Shown here piece by piece: positions 15,796 through 24,100 of a stretch of 64,000 bases of DNA. Location of the stretch: assembly GCA_934490165.1 (NCBI GenBank), contig CAKSTB010000007.1:1-64000 (forward strand), in the 5' to 3' direction. A program made the position numbers and the translations under genes. The first letter of the stretch is position 1. Every line of letters begins with the position of its first letter. The stretch comes from an uncultured Ruminiclostridium sp. (GTDB lineage Bacteria; Bacillota; Clostridia; Oscillospirales; Ruminococcaceae). A model generated the notes under the pieces. It did not search any database, was not told the DNA's origin, and saw only the letters and a program-made list of their open reading frames with translations.

Positions 15796-17973
15796 TCAGT
15801 CCTCCTGCTTAATGACCACTATATCGCCCGACTGTATCTTGTCCGTAAACTTCGCACTGCCGCCGTTTACGCTGAGTACAAGTCTGCGCGTGGGATTTTC
15901 AATATCGATATCCGCTCTTTCAAACAGGTCGATAAGCATATACGGTGTCCTGCTGTCCTTTTCGGGAAGATCGGTCGGAACGCCGTTGAATATTATCGAT
16001 ACAAAGCCGCCCTGTTCCTCTGCGGGCTCAGGCTGAACCGCCGCAGATATATTTTCTTCGGCTTCCTCCACAGGTACTGCCGATGCCGCCGTTCCCTTAT
16101 CAAAGCCCAGTATATCTCCGTTTTTGAGAATATAGCTTTCGGGCTGAACCTGTCCGTTTACATACACCTGTGCCGTTTCGGTATCTCCGCCGTACTGCAT
16201 AAGGAATGCGCCGAGTGTTCTCGCGTCGTGTATCTCTATGTTGTCGAGCGGCTGGATCTCATAGTCCGCGCCGACCTCCCTGCCGTTTACATAAGCGCGC
16301 TTTCCCGCAACCGCATTTTCACCGCAGAATATTACCCCCGCCTTGGAAAGATCATCTGCATAGTCACGGATAAACGCGTGTGCATTCTCACCGTTCACCG
16401 CAGGTACAAGAATGATATCATCACCCTGCTTTATCTTTGTCGTAAGTGCGGCGGACTTGCCGTTCACCGTAATTATCGCAGGAGTGAACGCAGTACCCTT
16501 AAGTATCTTTGTTTCACCGTTTAATGTGAACTTAAGTCCCGCGCCGCTGTGTCCCATTATCTGAGATGTCCTGTAGCCTGCCGAGCCGAGCAGCTCAAAC
16601 ACGCTCAGCGACTTTGTATCGAACACTCTCACCTGCTCGCCGTTGAGCGTCACGGTCGAGAAGTCATACGCCATATTTGTGCAGGCTGTCACTGCAATGC
16701 CGACAGGCGTTACATATTCCGGACCCAGCCTTCTGCCGCCGACATCGACATTTTTCATAAATTCCTGACCGCCGACCGCTACTCTTCCGGGGTCGATCCC
16801 GAGCTTCTCGGCAAGCGCGTCCGTAAGTCCGTTCGCCATACTGCCGCCGCCTATAAGGAACATTGCCGCAGGGCTCTGACCGTTCGCGTCACAGACCGTC
16901 TGACTTATCACATCGGCAAGGCTGTCGACAGACGGACTGCACTTTTCAAAGAAATCCGCCTTGGTCATAGTCTGCTCCCTGCCGAAGATATCACGATATG
17001 TAATGCTGTCAGTGTCGCCGCTCGCCTGAATTTTCATATTCTCCGCCATATTGAAATCAACAAAGAACTTTCTTACAATATCCTCGCTTATCTCATCGCC
17101 CGCAACGGTAGCCATAGCATAAGCGACGATCGCACCGTCACGCGCGACCGCAATATCCGATGTACCCGCGCCGATATCGACAAGCGCTATGTTTATAAGC
17201 CTTATCTCGGGCGGAATTATAACGTTCATCGCGGCGATAGGCTCAAGCGTCATACTCTTGACCTTAAGACCTGTCTTATCGGTAACGGCATATAAGCCCT
17301 CGACAACGACCTCGGGCAGAAACGCACCGATAAGGTCTATTGTCACTTTATCACCTTTGTGCCCCTCAAGGTTTGCCATTGCATAGTCATCAAGATAATA
17401 ATGAACTACCGAATGACCGACACAATAAAATACTGCTTCCTCTTCACGGAATTTTTCATCGATCCCGCTCTGAGCTTTCTGTATCGTTTCGTATTCCATG
17501 GTACGAACCATATCCGCAGTTATGGTATTCTTGTCCGAAACGTCAAAATCCATCGACACGCGATATGTCTTTAGTGCACGTCCTGCCGCGGCAACCGATA
17601 CCTCTGTAAGCCTGATGCCGTTTCGCTGTTCAAGCGTTTCCTTGACCTTTCTCGCTACCTTTGCTACCTGCTCTATATCCTCGACCTGTCCGTCTATCAT
17701 AGCGCGCTTCAAGTGCGGGACGCTCTCGGTGTCTGTCACACGGAACACCTCGCCGTCCATATATCCGAGCACTCCGACAACCGTCCTCGTTCCGATATCC
17801 AGTGCGAACACGGTGTCGCCCTGCGCTCTGAGCGTCTTCTTAGCCGCAGATGACGGCTTCTTTTCCGCAGTTTTCTTAGCCGTTGACTTCTTTGCCGCGG
17901 CTTTATTTTCCGTAGCAGTCTTAGCGGCGGTCGCTTCCTTTCTCGGTCTTCCTCTTCTTTTAGGTGCGGGCAT
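15796..17973 (-). CDS. FtsA/PilM-like actin-fold ATPase with beta-grasp tail
   Basis: A 725-residue protein. The N-terminal ~50 residues are Lys/Ala/Pro-rich (KRRGRPRKE, AAKKSTAKKTAEKK), like a histone-H1 tail or an AT-hook. An FtsA-type ATPase follows, with phosphate motif FALDIGTRTVVGVLGY, second phosphate motif LVDIGAGTSDIAVA, and adenosine motif FLIGGGSMANGL. The last ~250 residues repeat small beta-grasp-like blocks (VNGKSAALTTKIKQGDDIIL, VYVNGQVQPESYILKNGDIL, LSVNGGSAKFTDKIQSGDIV). The start at 17973 is chosen because GGGAG lies 8 bases upstream. Such large FtsA-domain proteins occur in Clostridia; the role in division or surface assembly is not known. It is probably co-transcribed with the GH26 lipoprotein. 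Confidence 0.75.
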   Translation of the reverse strand: MPAPKRRGRPRKEATAAKTATENKAAAKKSTAKKTAEKKPSSAAKKTLRAQGDTVFALDIGTRTVVGVLGYMDGEVFRVTDTESVPHLKRAMIDGQVEDIEQVAKVARKVKETLEQRNGIRLTEVSVAAAGRALKTYRVSMDFDVSDKNTITADMVRTMEYETIQKAQSGIDEKFREEEAVFYCVGHSVVHYYLDDYAMANLEGHKGDKVTIDLIGAFLPEVVVEGLYAVTDKTGLKVKSMTLEPIAAMNVIIPPEIRLINIALVDIGAGTSDIAVARDGAIVAYAMATVAGDEISEDIVRKFFVDFNMAENMKIQASGDTDSITYRDIFGREQTMTKADFFEKCSPSVDSLADVISQTVCDANGQSPAAMFLIGGGSMANGLTDALAEKLGIDPGRVAVGGQEFMKNVDVGGRRLGPEYVTPVGIAVTACTNMAYDFSTVTLNGEQVRVFDTKSLSVFELLGSAGYRTSQIMGHSGAGLKFTLNGETKILKGTAFTPAIITVNGKSAALTTKIKQGDDIILVPAVNGENAHAFIRDYADDLSKAGVIFCGENAVAGKRAYVNGREVGADYEIQPLDNIEIHDARTLGAFLMQYGGDTETAQVYVNGQVQPESYILKNGDILGFDKGTAASAVPVEEAEENISAAVQPEPAEEQGGFVSIIFNGVPTDLPEKDSRTPYMLIDLFERADIDIENPTRRLVLSVNGGSAKFTDKIQSGDIVVIKQED

Positions 17974-18180
17974 TTTATTTACTCCCTTTCTCAAAACCGT
18001 GTAAACCCGTAAAGGCTTACAAAGTATTTTTTGATTTTATTTTTCGTATTTCGTACTACTGCTGATTATAATTATAATGAAAATCCGCAAATAATTCAAC
18101 CTTTTTTCATTTTTTTATTACAAAAAAATTGAAAATCTCAGAAATTTATGATAAAATAAATAGTAAAGGGGAAATGAAAT

Positions 18181-18621
18181 ATGAAAATAACAAAAATGAT
18201 ACCTGAATATTACCGCGATGTTTATGAGCTGTGGCTGTCCTGCAAGGGCATGGGGCTTAACAATCTCGACGACAGCGAACAGGGCATAAATGCGTTTCTG
18301 AAGCGCAATCCCGATACCTGCTTTGTCGCTTGCGAGGACGACAAGGTCATAGGCGTTATAATGGTGGGCTCGGACGGGCGCAGAGGCTATATTTATCACA
18401 CTGCGGTAGACCCGCAATACCGCAAAAGAGGAATAGCGACCGCTCTTGTAAATGCGGTTATGGACGCTATGAAAAATATCGGAATAAATAAGGTCGCGCT
18501 TGTGGTTTTTGAACATAACGAGGACGGAAATAAATTCTGGGAAAAACTCGGCTTTACCGAACGGCACGATCTTGTTTACAGGAATAAAGCGATCAACGAA
18601 ATGATAAGGAATGATACCTGA
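18181..18621 (+). CDS. GNAT-family N-acetyltransferase
   Basis: A 146-residue GNAT. The acetyl-CoA loop is visible as VDPQYRKRGIATALVNAV (Q/RxxGxG/A type), and the C-terminal NKFWEKLGFTERHDLVYRNK is the usual last strand and helix. The ATG follows AAAGGGGAAATGAAAT. Its stop overlaps the next start (TGATG), so it is coupled to the decarboxylase gene. The substrate is unknown. A small-molecule amine, or the alpha-amine of a protein, is possible. Confidence 0.82.
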   Translation: MKITKMIPEYYRDVYELWLSCKGMGLNNLDDSEQGINAFLKRNPDTCFVACEDDKVIGVIMVGSDGRRGYIYHTAVDPQYRKRGIATALVNAVMDAMKNIGINKVALVVFEHNEDGNKFWEKLGFTERHDLVYRNKAINEMIRNDT

Positions 18622-19961
18622 TGGATATTTCAAATTTAATCGAAGAAATGACAACACCGATACACGACTTTCTTGTCAAGAACAGCGAAAGTCATACGAT
18701 ACGCTGCTATATGCCGGGACATAAGGGAACGGAAGATCCGTTTGACATTACCGAGATAAACGGTGCGGACAGTCTTTACGACACCGACACAAACGGTGGA
18801 AAGGGCATAATAGCGCAGAGCGAAAAAAACGCGTCAAGGCTGTTCGGAAGTAAAAGGACGCTGTACTCCTGCTCCGGTAGTACGCTTGCCATTCAGACTA
18901 TGCTTACTCTCGCAAAAATGCGCGGCAGCGGTAAGGACCATATAGTGGCGGGCAGATATTCTCACCGCAGCTTTATAAATTCCTGCGTTCTGCTCGGGCT
19001 CACCCCCTCGTGGGTATATCCCGAAGAATATCTCAGTGCCGCAGTTACCCCGGAAAGCATAGAAGCAAAAATAAATTCAAGGACGCTTGCGGTATTTATA
19101 AATTCGATAGATTATTACGGCGGAATGAGCGATATTTCCGCTATAGCCGATGTGTGCCATTCTCACGGTATACCTCTGCTGGTTGACAATGCTCACGGCG
19201 CATATCTTAAATTCGCACCTGTTGACTTACACCCGATAACGCTCGGCGCGGATATGTGCGCGGACAGCGCCCACAAGACCTTACCTGTGCTGACAGGCGG
19301 CGCATATCTTCACATAGCAAACGAAAAATACTGTATGCAGGCTAAAGAAGCGATGTCGCTTATAGCCACATCAAGCCCGAGCTATCTCATACTTGACAGC
19401 CTGGACCGTTGCAACAGAGCGCTGACGGAAAAGCCGCTTGCCATATCCGATATATGCGGCAAAGTCACCGCGCTGAAAAAACACGCCGCCGATATGGGAT
19501 ACGCCCTCTCCCCGAGCGACTATATGAAGATAACATTCGACTGTGCGGCAATACATTCAACAGGCTTCGCCATGGCTCAGATGCTGAGCGATTTCGGCAT
19601 TGAATGCGAATACGCCGATGAATATAAGTGTGTGCTTCTCTTCGGCTACTCCAGCACCGATGTTGATTTTGAAACGATAAAGACCGTGCTGACAGCAAAC
19701 CCTCCGCACTCGGTATTTGTACGCAGACCGCCTTCTCCCCCGATACATATCAGGACGCAAGCCGCCTGCTCGCCCGCAAAGGCGTATTTTTCGGGCAAGG
19801 TAAAGCTCCCCGTGATGATGACGGTCGGCAAGACCTGCGCCTGTGCCGCCGCTCCCTGCCCTCCAGGTATACCGCTTATAATGCCGGGCGAAACGATAAC
19901 GATAGATGCCGCCCGCGTCCTGCGCGACAAGGGCGTAGCCGACATCTCCGTTACAGTATAA
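18621..19961 (+). CDS. Orn/Lys/Arg decarboxylase family PLP enzyme
   Basis: A 446-residue fold-type I PLP enzyme of the YaaO/SpeA/Cad group. The N-terminal motif CYMPGHKGTEDPFDITEINGAD, the Asp of LLVDNAHGAYLKF, and the PLP-binding Lys of CADSAHKTLPVLTGGAYLH are clear. It belongs to the shorter Firmicute form that lacks the N-terminal wing. In Bacillus this gene precedes tmk-yaaQ-yaaR-holB-yaaT, and here it also precedes yaaQ-holB-ricT. The likely reaction is decarboxylation of arginine, lysine or ornithine to a polyamine precursor; the substrate cannot be decided by eye. Confidence 0.85.
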   Translation: MDISNLIEEMTTPIHDFLVKNSESHTIRCYMPGHKGTEDPFDITEINGADSLYDTDTNGGKGIIAQSEKNASRLFGSKRTLYSCSGSTLAIQTMLTLAKMRGSGKDHIVAGRYSHRSFINSCVLLGLTPSWVYPEEYLSAAVTPESIEAKINSRTLAVFINSIDYYGGMSDISAIADVCHSHGIPLLVDNAHGAYLKFAPVDLHPITLGADMCADSAHKTLPVLTGGAYLHIANEKYCMQAKEAMSLIATSSPSYLILDSLDRCNRALTEKPLAISDICGKVTALKKHAADMGYALSPSDYMKITFDCAAIHSTGFAMAQMLSDFGIECEYADEYKCVLLFGYSSTDVDFETIKTVLTANPPHSVFVRRPPSPPIHIRTQAACSPAKAYFSGKVKLPVMMTVGKTCACAAAPCPPGIPLIMPGETITIDAARVLRDKGVADISVTV

Positions 19962-19977
19962 TATCTCGCGTTAAAAC

Positions 19978-20006
19978 TTTACTTTCCGCCTAAAATGTGC
20001 TATAAT
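19978..20006 (+). promoter_or_regulatory. Promoter of the yaaQ operon
   Basis: TTTACT (19978-19983), 17 bp, TATAAT (20001-20006). The -10 box lies 57 bases upstream of the yaaQ start, giving the cluster its own promoter independent of the decarboxylase gene. Confidence 0.65.
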
Positions 20007-20062
20007 AACCTTGAATATCAAACCCACAAGAATAACCGGCTACAGAAAGGACGGTAATCTTT

Positions 20063-20386
20063 ATGAAACTTATATACGCTATCGTAAACAACGATGATGC
20101 CCACTCGGTATCTTCATCACTTACGCAGGCAGGTTTTCAGGCTACAAAGCTTGCTTCTACAGGCGGCTTTTTAATGTCGGGAAACACAACATTTCTCATC
20201 TGCTCGGAAGATGATAAGATCGACGAGATAATCGCCATAATCAAGGATCACTCACACAAGAGAAAGCAGTTTGTACCCTCTGCTGCTTCTTACGGTGTAG
20301 GAAGCTACACAAGCTTCCCTGTAGAAGTATTCGTAGGCGGCGCAACAATTTTTGTAACCAATATAGAGAGATTTGAGAAAGTCTGA
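20063..20386 (+). CDS. darA: Cyclic-di-AMP receptor, PII-like
   Basis: A 107-residue trimeric PII-like protein of the DarA/PstA (YaaQ) family, which binds cyclic di-AMP. Family features are MKLIYAIVNNDDAHSVSSSL, then FQATKLASTGGFLMSGNTTFLI and the C-terminal FPVEVFVGGATIFVTNIERF. The downstream effector of DarA is not known. Its stop codon overlaps the holB start (TGATG). Confidence 0.92.
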   Translation: MKLIYAIVNNDDAHSVSSSLTQAGFQATKLASTGGFLMSGNTTFLICSEDDKIDEIIAIIKDHSHKRKQFVPSAASYGVGSYTSFPVEVFVGGATIFVTNIERFEKV

Positions 20387-21348
20387 TGCCCGGCGATATT
20401 GACAGCATAAGACTGTTCGGCAAACAGCGTGAAACCGCTCTGTTATCGGAAATGGCAGAAAGCGGCAGACTTCCTCACGGAATAATCTTCACAGGTGAAA
20501 AGGGACTGGGCAAGCGTATCCTTGCAAAATGGTGCGCTATGCTGTATCTGTGCGCTTCTCCCGCTGGCGGTGTGCCATGTGGCAGGTGCAGAAGCTGTAA
20601 AAACATCATATCGGGCGAGCACGCCGATGTGATATACGTTAAAGGCGAAAAATACACCAAGGAAAATATCCGCGACAATGTACGCTTTGCTTCTACTCTG
20701 CCGAATGACGGCGATACGCGCGTATTTATCTACGAGGACTGCGAAGATATGACGGAGGAACAGCAGAACGTCCTGCTGAAAGCCATTGAAGAGCCGTCCG
20801 AGCACAACCGCTACATTTTCACCTGCTCGAACACCTCCGCAATGCTTGAAACAATTATGTCGCGACTTGTGACGATCGCCGTTTCCGAGATGACGCAGGA
20901 CGAGTGTATTTCCTGCCTTGAACATAACGGAATTGAAGCAGATACCGCAAAATCGGCTGTAGAGATGTACGGCAATAATCCCGGCAGGATACTCGGCATA
21001 TTGTCAGACGAGAAGCGGATACGGTTTTATGACACAGCAGAAAAGCTTATCTGGGCACTGTCGCGCAAGGACGAATATTCAGCCGCCGCAGTCTTATCGG
21101 GCTGTACGACAAGAGAAGATCTGTCCGCCGTCACAGCTATACTGTACGAGCGTGTTACGCAGACTCTGCGCGAGCTTGAAACAGGCGAAGATCCGCCGCA
21201 GACAGCTCCGCTTAAAAAGCTTACCAAAGCAAGGCTGTACCGCCTTTATGAAGTGCTGTCGGAGCTTGCGTTACTTGACGGAACAAATATAAATGTTAAG
21301 CTTATGCAGGCGTATATGCCCGCAAAGCTGTTCGGTGTGCTTGAATAG
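20386..21348 (+). CDS. holB: DNA polymerase III delta' subunit
   Basis: A 320-residue clamp-loader subunit. The P-loop-like GEKGLGKR (residues ~37-44) is followed by the zinc module CGRCRSCKNI, then DTRVFIYEDCEDMTEEQQNV and KAIEEPSEHNRYIFTCSN, and a sensor-1-like SRLVTIAVSEM. The loader opens the sliding clamp during replication. Start and upstream stop overlap, giving tight coupling to yaaQ. The C-terminal half is helical and less conserved. Confidence 0.9.
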   Translation: MPGDIDSIRLFGKQRETALLSEMAESGRLPHGIIFTGEKGLGKRILAKWCAMLYLCASPAGGVPCGRCRSCKNIISGEHADVIYVKGEKYTKENIRDNVRFASTLPNDGDTRVFIYEDCEDMTEEQQNVLLKAIEEPSEHNRYIFTCSNTSAMLETIMSRLVTIAVSEMTQDECISCLEHNGIEADTAKSAVEMYGNNPGRILGILSDEKRIRFYDTAEKLIWALSRKDEYSAAAVLSGCTTREDLSAVTAILYERVTQTLRELETGEDPPQTAPLKKLTKARLYRLYEVLSELALLDGTNINVKLMQAYMPAKLFGVLE

Positions 21349-21371
21349 ACACCGATTGGAAAGGAATATAA

Positions 21372-22238
21372 ATGACTGAGATAATAGGAGTCAGATTTAA
21401 AGATGTCGGAAAAATATATTACTTTTCCCCCTCCGGCAATAAAATAGAATGCGGCAGTCACGTCATAGTGGAAACCGCAAGAGGCGTTGAATGCGGCGAG
21501 GTCGTTATCGCAAACCGCGAAATAGATGACAGTAAGGTCGTACAGCCGCTCAAGAGCATTATACGCATTGCAACCGCTAAGGATCTTGACACACAGCGGA
21601 AAAACCGCGAAAAAGAACAGGAAATAATGAAGGTCTTTACCCGAAAGATTGCCGAGCACAAGCTTGATATGAAGCCTATCGACATTGACTGCACCTTTGA
21701 CGGAAGTAAGATACTGTTCTACTTCACGGCCGAAAACAGGGTCGATTTCAGAGAGCTTGTAAAGGATCTCGCTTCGGTTTACCGCACAAGAATTGAACTG
21801 CGTCAGATAGGTGTCCGTGACGAGGCAAAGATGCTCGGCGGGCTTGGCATCTGTGGCAGACCGTTCTGCTGCAAGACTTTCCTCGGCGAATTTCAGCCGG
21901 TATCTATAAAGATGGCAAAGGAGCAGTCGCTGTCCCTCAATCCGACAAAGATTTCGGGTACTTGCGGCAGACTTATGTGCTGTCTTAAGTATGAGCAGAA
22001 CTGCTATGAGGAGCTTCTTTCAATAACGCCCAAGGTCGGCGCGCTTGTCGAAACTGCCGAGGGCAGAGGCATTGTTGAGGACGCTAATCTGCTGACAGGG
22101 GTACTCAAGGTAAAGCTTGACAAAAATCCCGATGCCGCCGCCACCGCTTTCAAGCGTGAAGATGTAAAGCTTCTCAAGGACGGCAAGATAAGAATAAAGA
22201 AAGAAGAATTCCAGGCACTCAAAGGTCTTGAAGACTAG
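21372..22238 (+). CDS. ricT: RicT/YaaT, PSP1-domain protein
   Basis: A 288-residue PSP1-domain protein. In Bacillus, RicT with RicA and RicF forms a [4Fe-4S] complex that stimulates RNase Y processing and affects phosphorelay signalling. The Cys-rich blocks GICGRPFCCKTF and GTCGRLMCCLKYEQNC supply cluster ligands. The N-terminal VRFKDVGKIYYFSPSGN is typical. It ends the yaaQ-holB-ricT operon. In this window no ricA (ymcA) or ricF (ylbF) is seen. Confidence 0.92.
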   Translation: MTEIIGVRFKDVGKIYYFSPSGNKIECGSHVIVETARGVECGEVVIANREIDDSKVVQPLKSIIRIATAKDLDTQRKNREKEQEIMKVFTRKIAEHKLDMKPIDIDCTFDGSKILFYFTAENRVDFRELVKDLASVYRTRIELRQIGVRDEAKMLGGLGICGRPFCCKTFLGEFQPVSIKMAKEQSLSLNPTKISGTCGRLMCCLKYEQNCYEELLSITPKVGALVETAEGRGIVEDANLLTGVLKVKLDKNPDAAATAFKREDVKLLKDGKIRIKKEEFQALKGLED

Positions 22239-22521
22239 CGGGCGGGCGGCAATGTGCCGCTCCAAATTTCGCCTTTGGAAATGTTTGCGATTGGCAAACG
22301 ATAGCAAAACGGCGGGGTCATACAAAGCAATAATTTGAATATGAGCGGTCATGGCAATAAGCGGTGACCGCTTTTTTGTTGCGGCTGTGAGTCGCGCAAA
22401 TTCCGCCTTTGCGGCGGGTCGCCGCTGACAATTCCGCCTTTGCGGCGGGTCGCCGCTGACAATTCCGCCTTTAGAAACGATTGCGATTATCAAACGATAG
22501 CAAAACGGCGGAGTCATACAA
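22239..22521. repeat. Repeats after ricT: 31-bp tandem and a 58-bp pair
   Basis: Three starts of a 31-bp unit (AATTCCGCCTTTGCGGCGGG...) at 22399, 22430 and 22461. A ~58-bp block containing GCAAACGATAGCAAAACGGC occurs at 22266-22326 and again at 22464-22521. No coding frame is convincing in 22239-22699. Confidence 0.8.
22344..22377 (+). terminator. Terminator of the yaaQ-holB-ricT operon
   Basis: Stem AGCGGTCA (22344-22351) with TGACCGCT (22365-22372), followed by TTTTTT. Confidence 0.8.
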
Positions 22522-22549
22522 ACAGATAATTTAATTTAATAACGACAAG

Positions 22550-22577
22550 ACCGCTGTCGTAGGACGGCGGTTTTTGC
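22550..22577 (+). terminator. Second hairpin terminator
   Basis: ACCGCTGTC (22550-22558) pairs with GACGGCGGT (22563-22571) with one G-T pair, followed by TTTT. It stands at the end of the repeat block. Confidence 0.65.
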
Positions 22578-22699
22578 ATTGATCGATAGATGCCCCATGT
22601 GACTTTAATATAATTTTACCCTGTTTTTATATATCCATGGTAGCTGTTTTATCAGTTCAGTGCTATTATAGCTAAAAAATCACAATTCAAGGAGCAACT

Positions 22700-23365
22700 A
22701 TGACCTACGAGGAATATACAGCAAATTATCCCAGCGGAGAAGAAGCGATAATATCAAAGTGCAGGCTGTACGGAATGAATGACGATGTGCCGAAAAAAGC
22801 ACACATAACTATAATCGCTTCTGCGATTTTACTCGGCTTCATCGGAGTTGCGGTTCTAGCCGGAGTCATGGGCAACGAGGGGCTTGTCTATCTGATGATT
22901 TTCGGCGGTATCATAACCATATTCTCCTACATAGTCAAAAGGGCGCAGTTTGATACAATGAAACGCTTTACTAAGATAATGCGTGATGAAACCGGCTGTT
23001 GCTACAAAATGAAATTCACAAAGGGCTGTAATATAATGATACCGATAAAGGTAAATTCTCCTGCCGCAGCACTTCCTGTAGTCGGAGATGCAATACAGCT
23101 GGCGGCAACTTTCGAAGCGATGAAAGAAAAGGACGGGATACTTAATGATATTGCCGCTAAGTCGGCAGAGCTGAGAACGGCTTATTATTATCTCAAGCGC
23201 TACAAGATGGGATACAGGGACTGGGACGTGATGAACGGCGGAGACTGCAAGATAACACCGCTCGGCGTTTTGACACCTGTCGGTAAAAACAAATACCGAG
23301 CAGAATATATGGGCAAGGTCAGCACCGTGAAAATTCCTGCGTACCTGAATTACAGCAATGACTGA
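22700..23365 (+). CDS. Membrane protein of unknown function
   Basis: A 221-residue protein not recognised. Two membrane segments lie at about residues 35-56 (HITIIASAILLGFIGVAVLAG) and 62-80 (LVYLMIFGGIITIFSYIV). The rest is predicted cytoplasmic and includes a block, SAELRTAYYYLKRYKMGYRD, and a basic C-terminal part. The ATG follows AAGGAGCAACT. It stands alone between a terminator region and an independent promoter for the next gene. Confidence 0.7.
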   Translation: MTYEEYTANYPSGEEAIISKCRLYGMNDDVPKKAHITIIASAILLGFIGVAVLAGVMGNEGLVYLMIFGGIITIFSYIVKRAQFDTMKRFTKIMRDETGCCYKMKFTKGCNIMIPIKVNSPAAALPVVGDAIQLAATFEAMKEKDGILNDIAAKSAELRTAYYYLKRYKMGYRDWDVMNGGDCKITPLGVLTPVGKNKYRAEYMGKVSTVKIPAYLNYSND

Positions 23366-23383
23366 ACACATTTGCCGGCTCAT

Positions 23384-23412
23384 TTGACAACCCGCCTGTT
23401 TGATAGTATAAT
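23384..23412 (+). promoter_or_regulatory. Promoter of the HAD nucleotidase gene
   Basis: TTGACA (23384-23389), 17 bp, TATAAT (23407-23412): full consensus. The start codon at 23443 follows 31 bases after the -10 box. Confidence 0.85.
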
Positions 23413-23442
23413 GGATATATATCAAGCTTTAAGGAGAACGGT

Positions 23443-24039
23443 ATGAACATAGGCGTAGACTGTGACGGCGTACTCACCGACCTGTCCGAATTTATAATCG
23501 AATACGGCAAAAAGTGGTTCAGGCGTGAGCCGGATAATCCGTCGGGCTACAGGGCGACCGAGGTTTTCGGCTGTTCAAAGCTGAGCGAAGCCATGTTCGG
23601 CGTGAGGTATTTCTTCTCATACTGCAAAAACGCGCACCCACGGGAAAATTCGCTGAAAGTGATAGAGAGCTTCAAGAAAAACGGTCACGGAGTATATCAG
23701 ATCACCGCAAGACGATTTGCGGCGTACAAAAATCCTCTCGGACTTTACAGCAAGAAGCTGTACACCGACTGGATAAAAAAGAACGATTACAGCTTTGACG
23801 GAACGCACTTCTGCACCGAAAGGGACTCAAACGGCGATAAGCTGAGAGGATGTAAAAAATACAGTGTTGACATTATGATAGACGATAACCCGAAGGTGTC
23901 AAAGTTCTTAGCGGATAACGGTGTAAAGGTTCTGCTATTTGACGCACCGTACAACAGGGAGCTTAAGCACGAGAATATCAGGCGGGTTTACAGCTGGGAA
24001 GAGATCAGCAATATTATTTCGGATATGAGCAAAAAATGA
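23443..24039 (+). CDS. HAD-superfamily 5'-nucleotidase-like protein
   Basis: A 198-residue HAD hydrolase of the NT5C (YorS/YqfW-like) type. Motif I is VDCDGVLTDLSE (nucleophile Asp plus acid Asp), motif II lies in VYQITARRFA, and motif IV is IMIDDNPKVSKFL. Members dephosphorylate deoxynucleoside monophosphates or related small phosphates. It is a single-gene unit with its own consensus promoter and a perfect bidirectional terminator downstream. Substrate not determinable by eye. Confidence 0.78.
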   Translation: MNIGVDCDGVLTDLSEFIIEYGKKWFRREPDNPSGYRATEVFGCSKLSEAMFGVRYFFSYCKNAHPRENSLKVIESFKKNGHGVYQITARRFAAYKNPLGLYSKKLYTDWIKKNDYSFDGTHFCTERDSNGDKLRGCKKYSVDIMIDDNPKVSKFLADNGVKVLLFDAPYNRELKHENIRRVYSWEEISNIISDMSKK

Positions 24040-24046
24040 ACATAAA

Positions 24047-24082
24047 AATGCCGATGAGCGGGGTGCTCATCGGCATTTTATA
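24047..24082. terminator. Bidirectional terminator
   Basis: Perfect 13-bp stem AATGCCGATGAGC (24047-24059) and 24065-24077 with a GGGGT loop, flanked by A and T runs. It serves both the nucleotidase gene and the convergent GGDEF-EAL gene. Confidence 0.9.
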
Positions 24083-24100
24083 TTATTCCATTTTCCGCTT

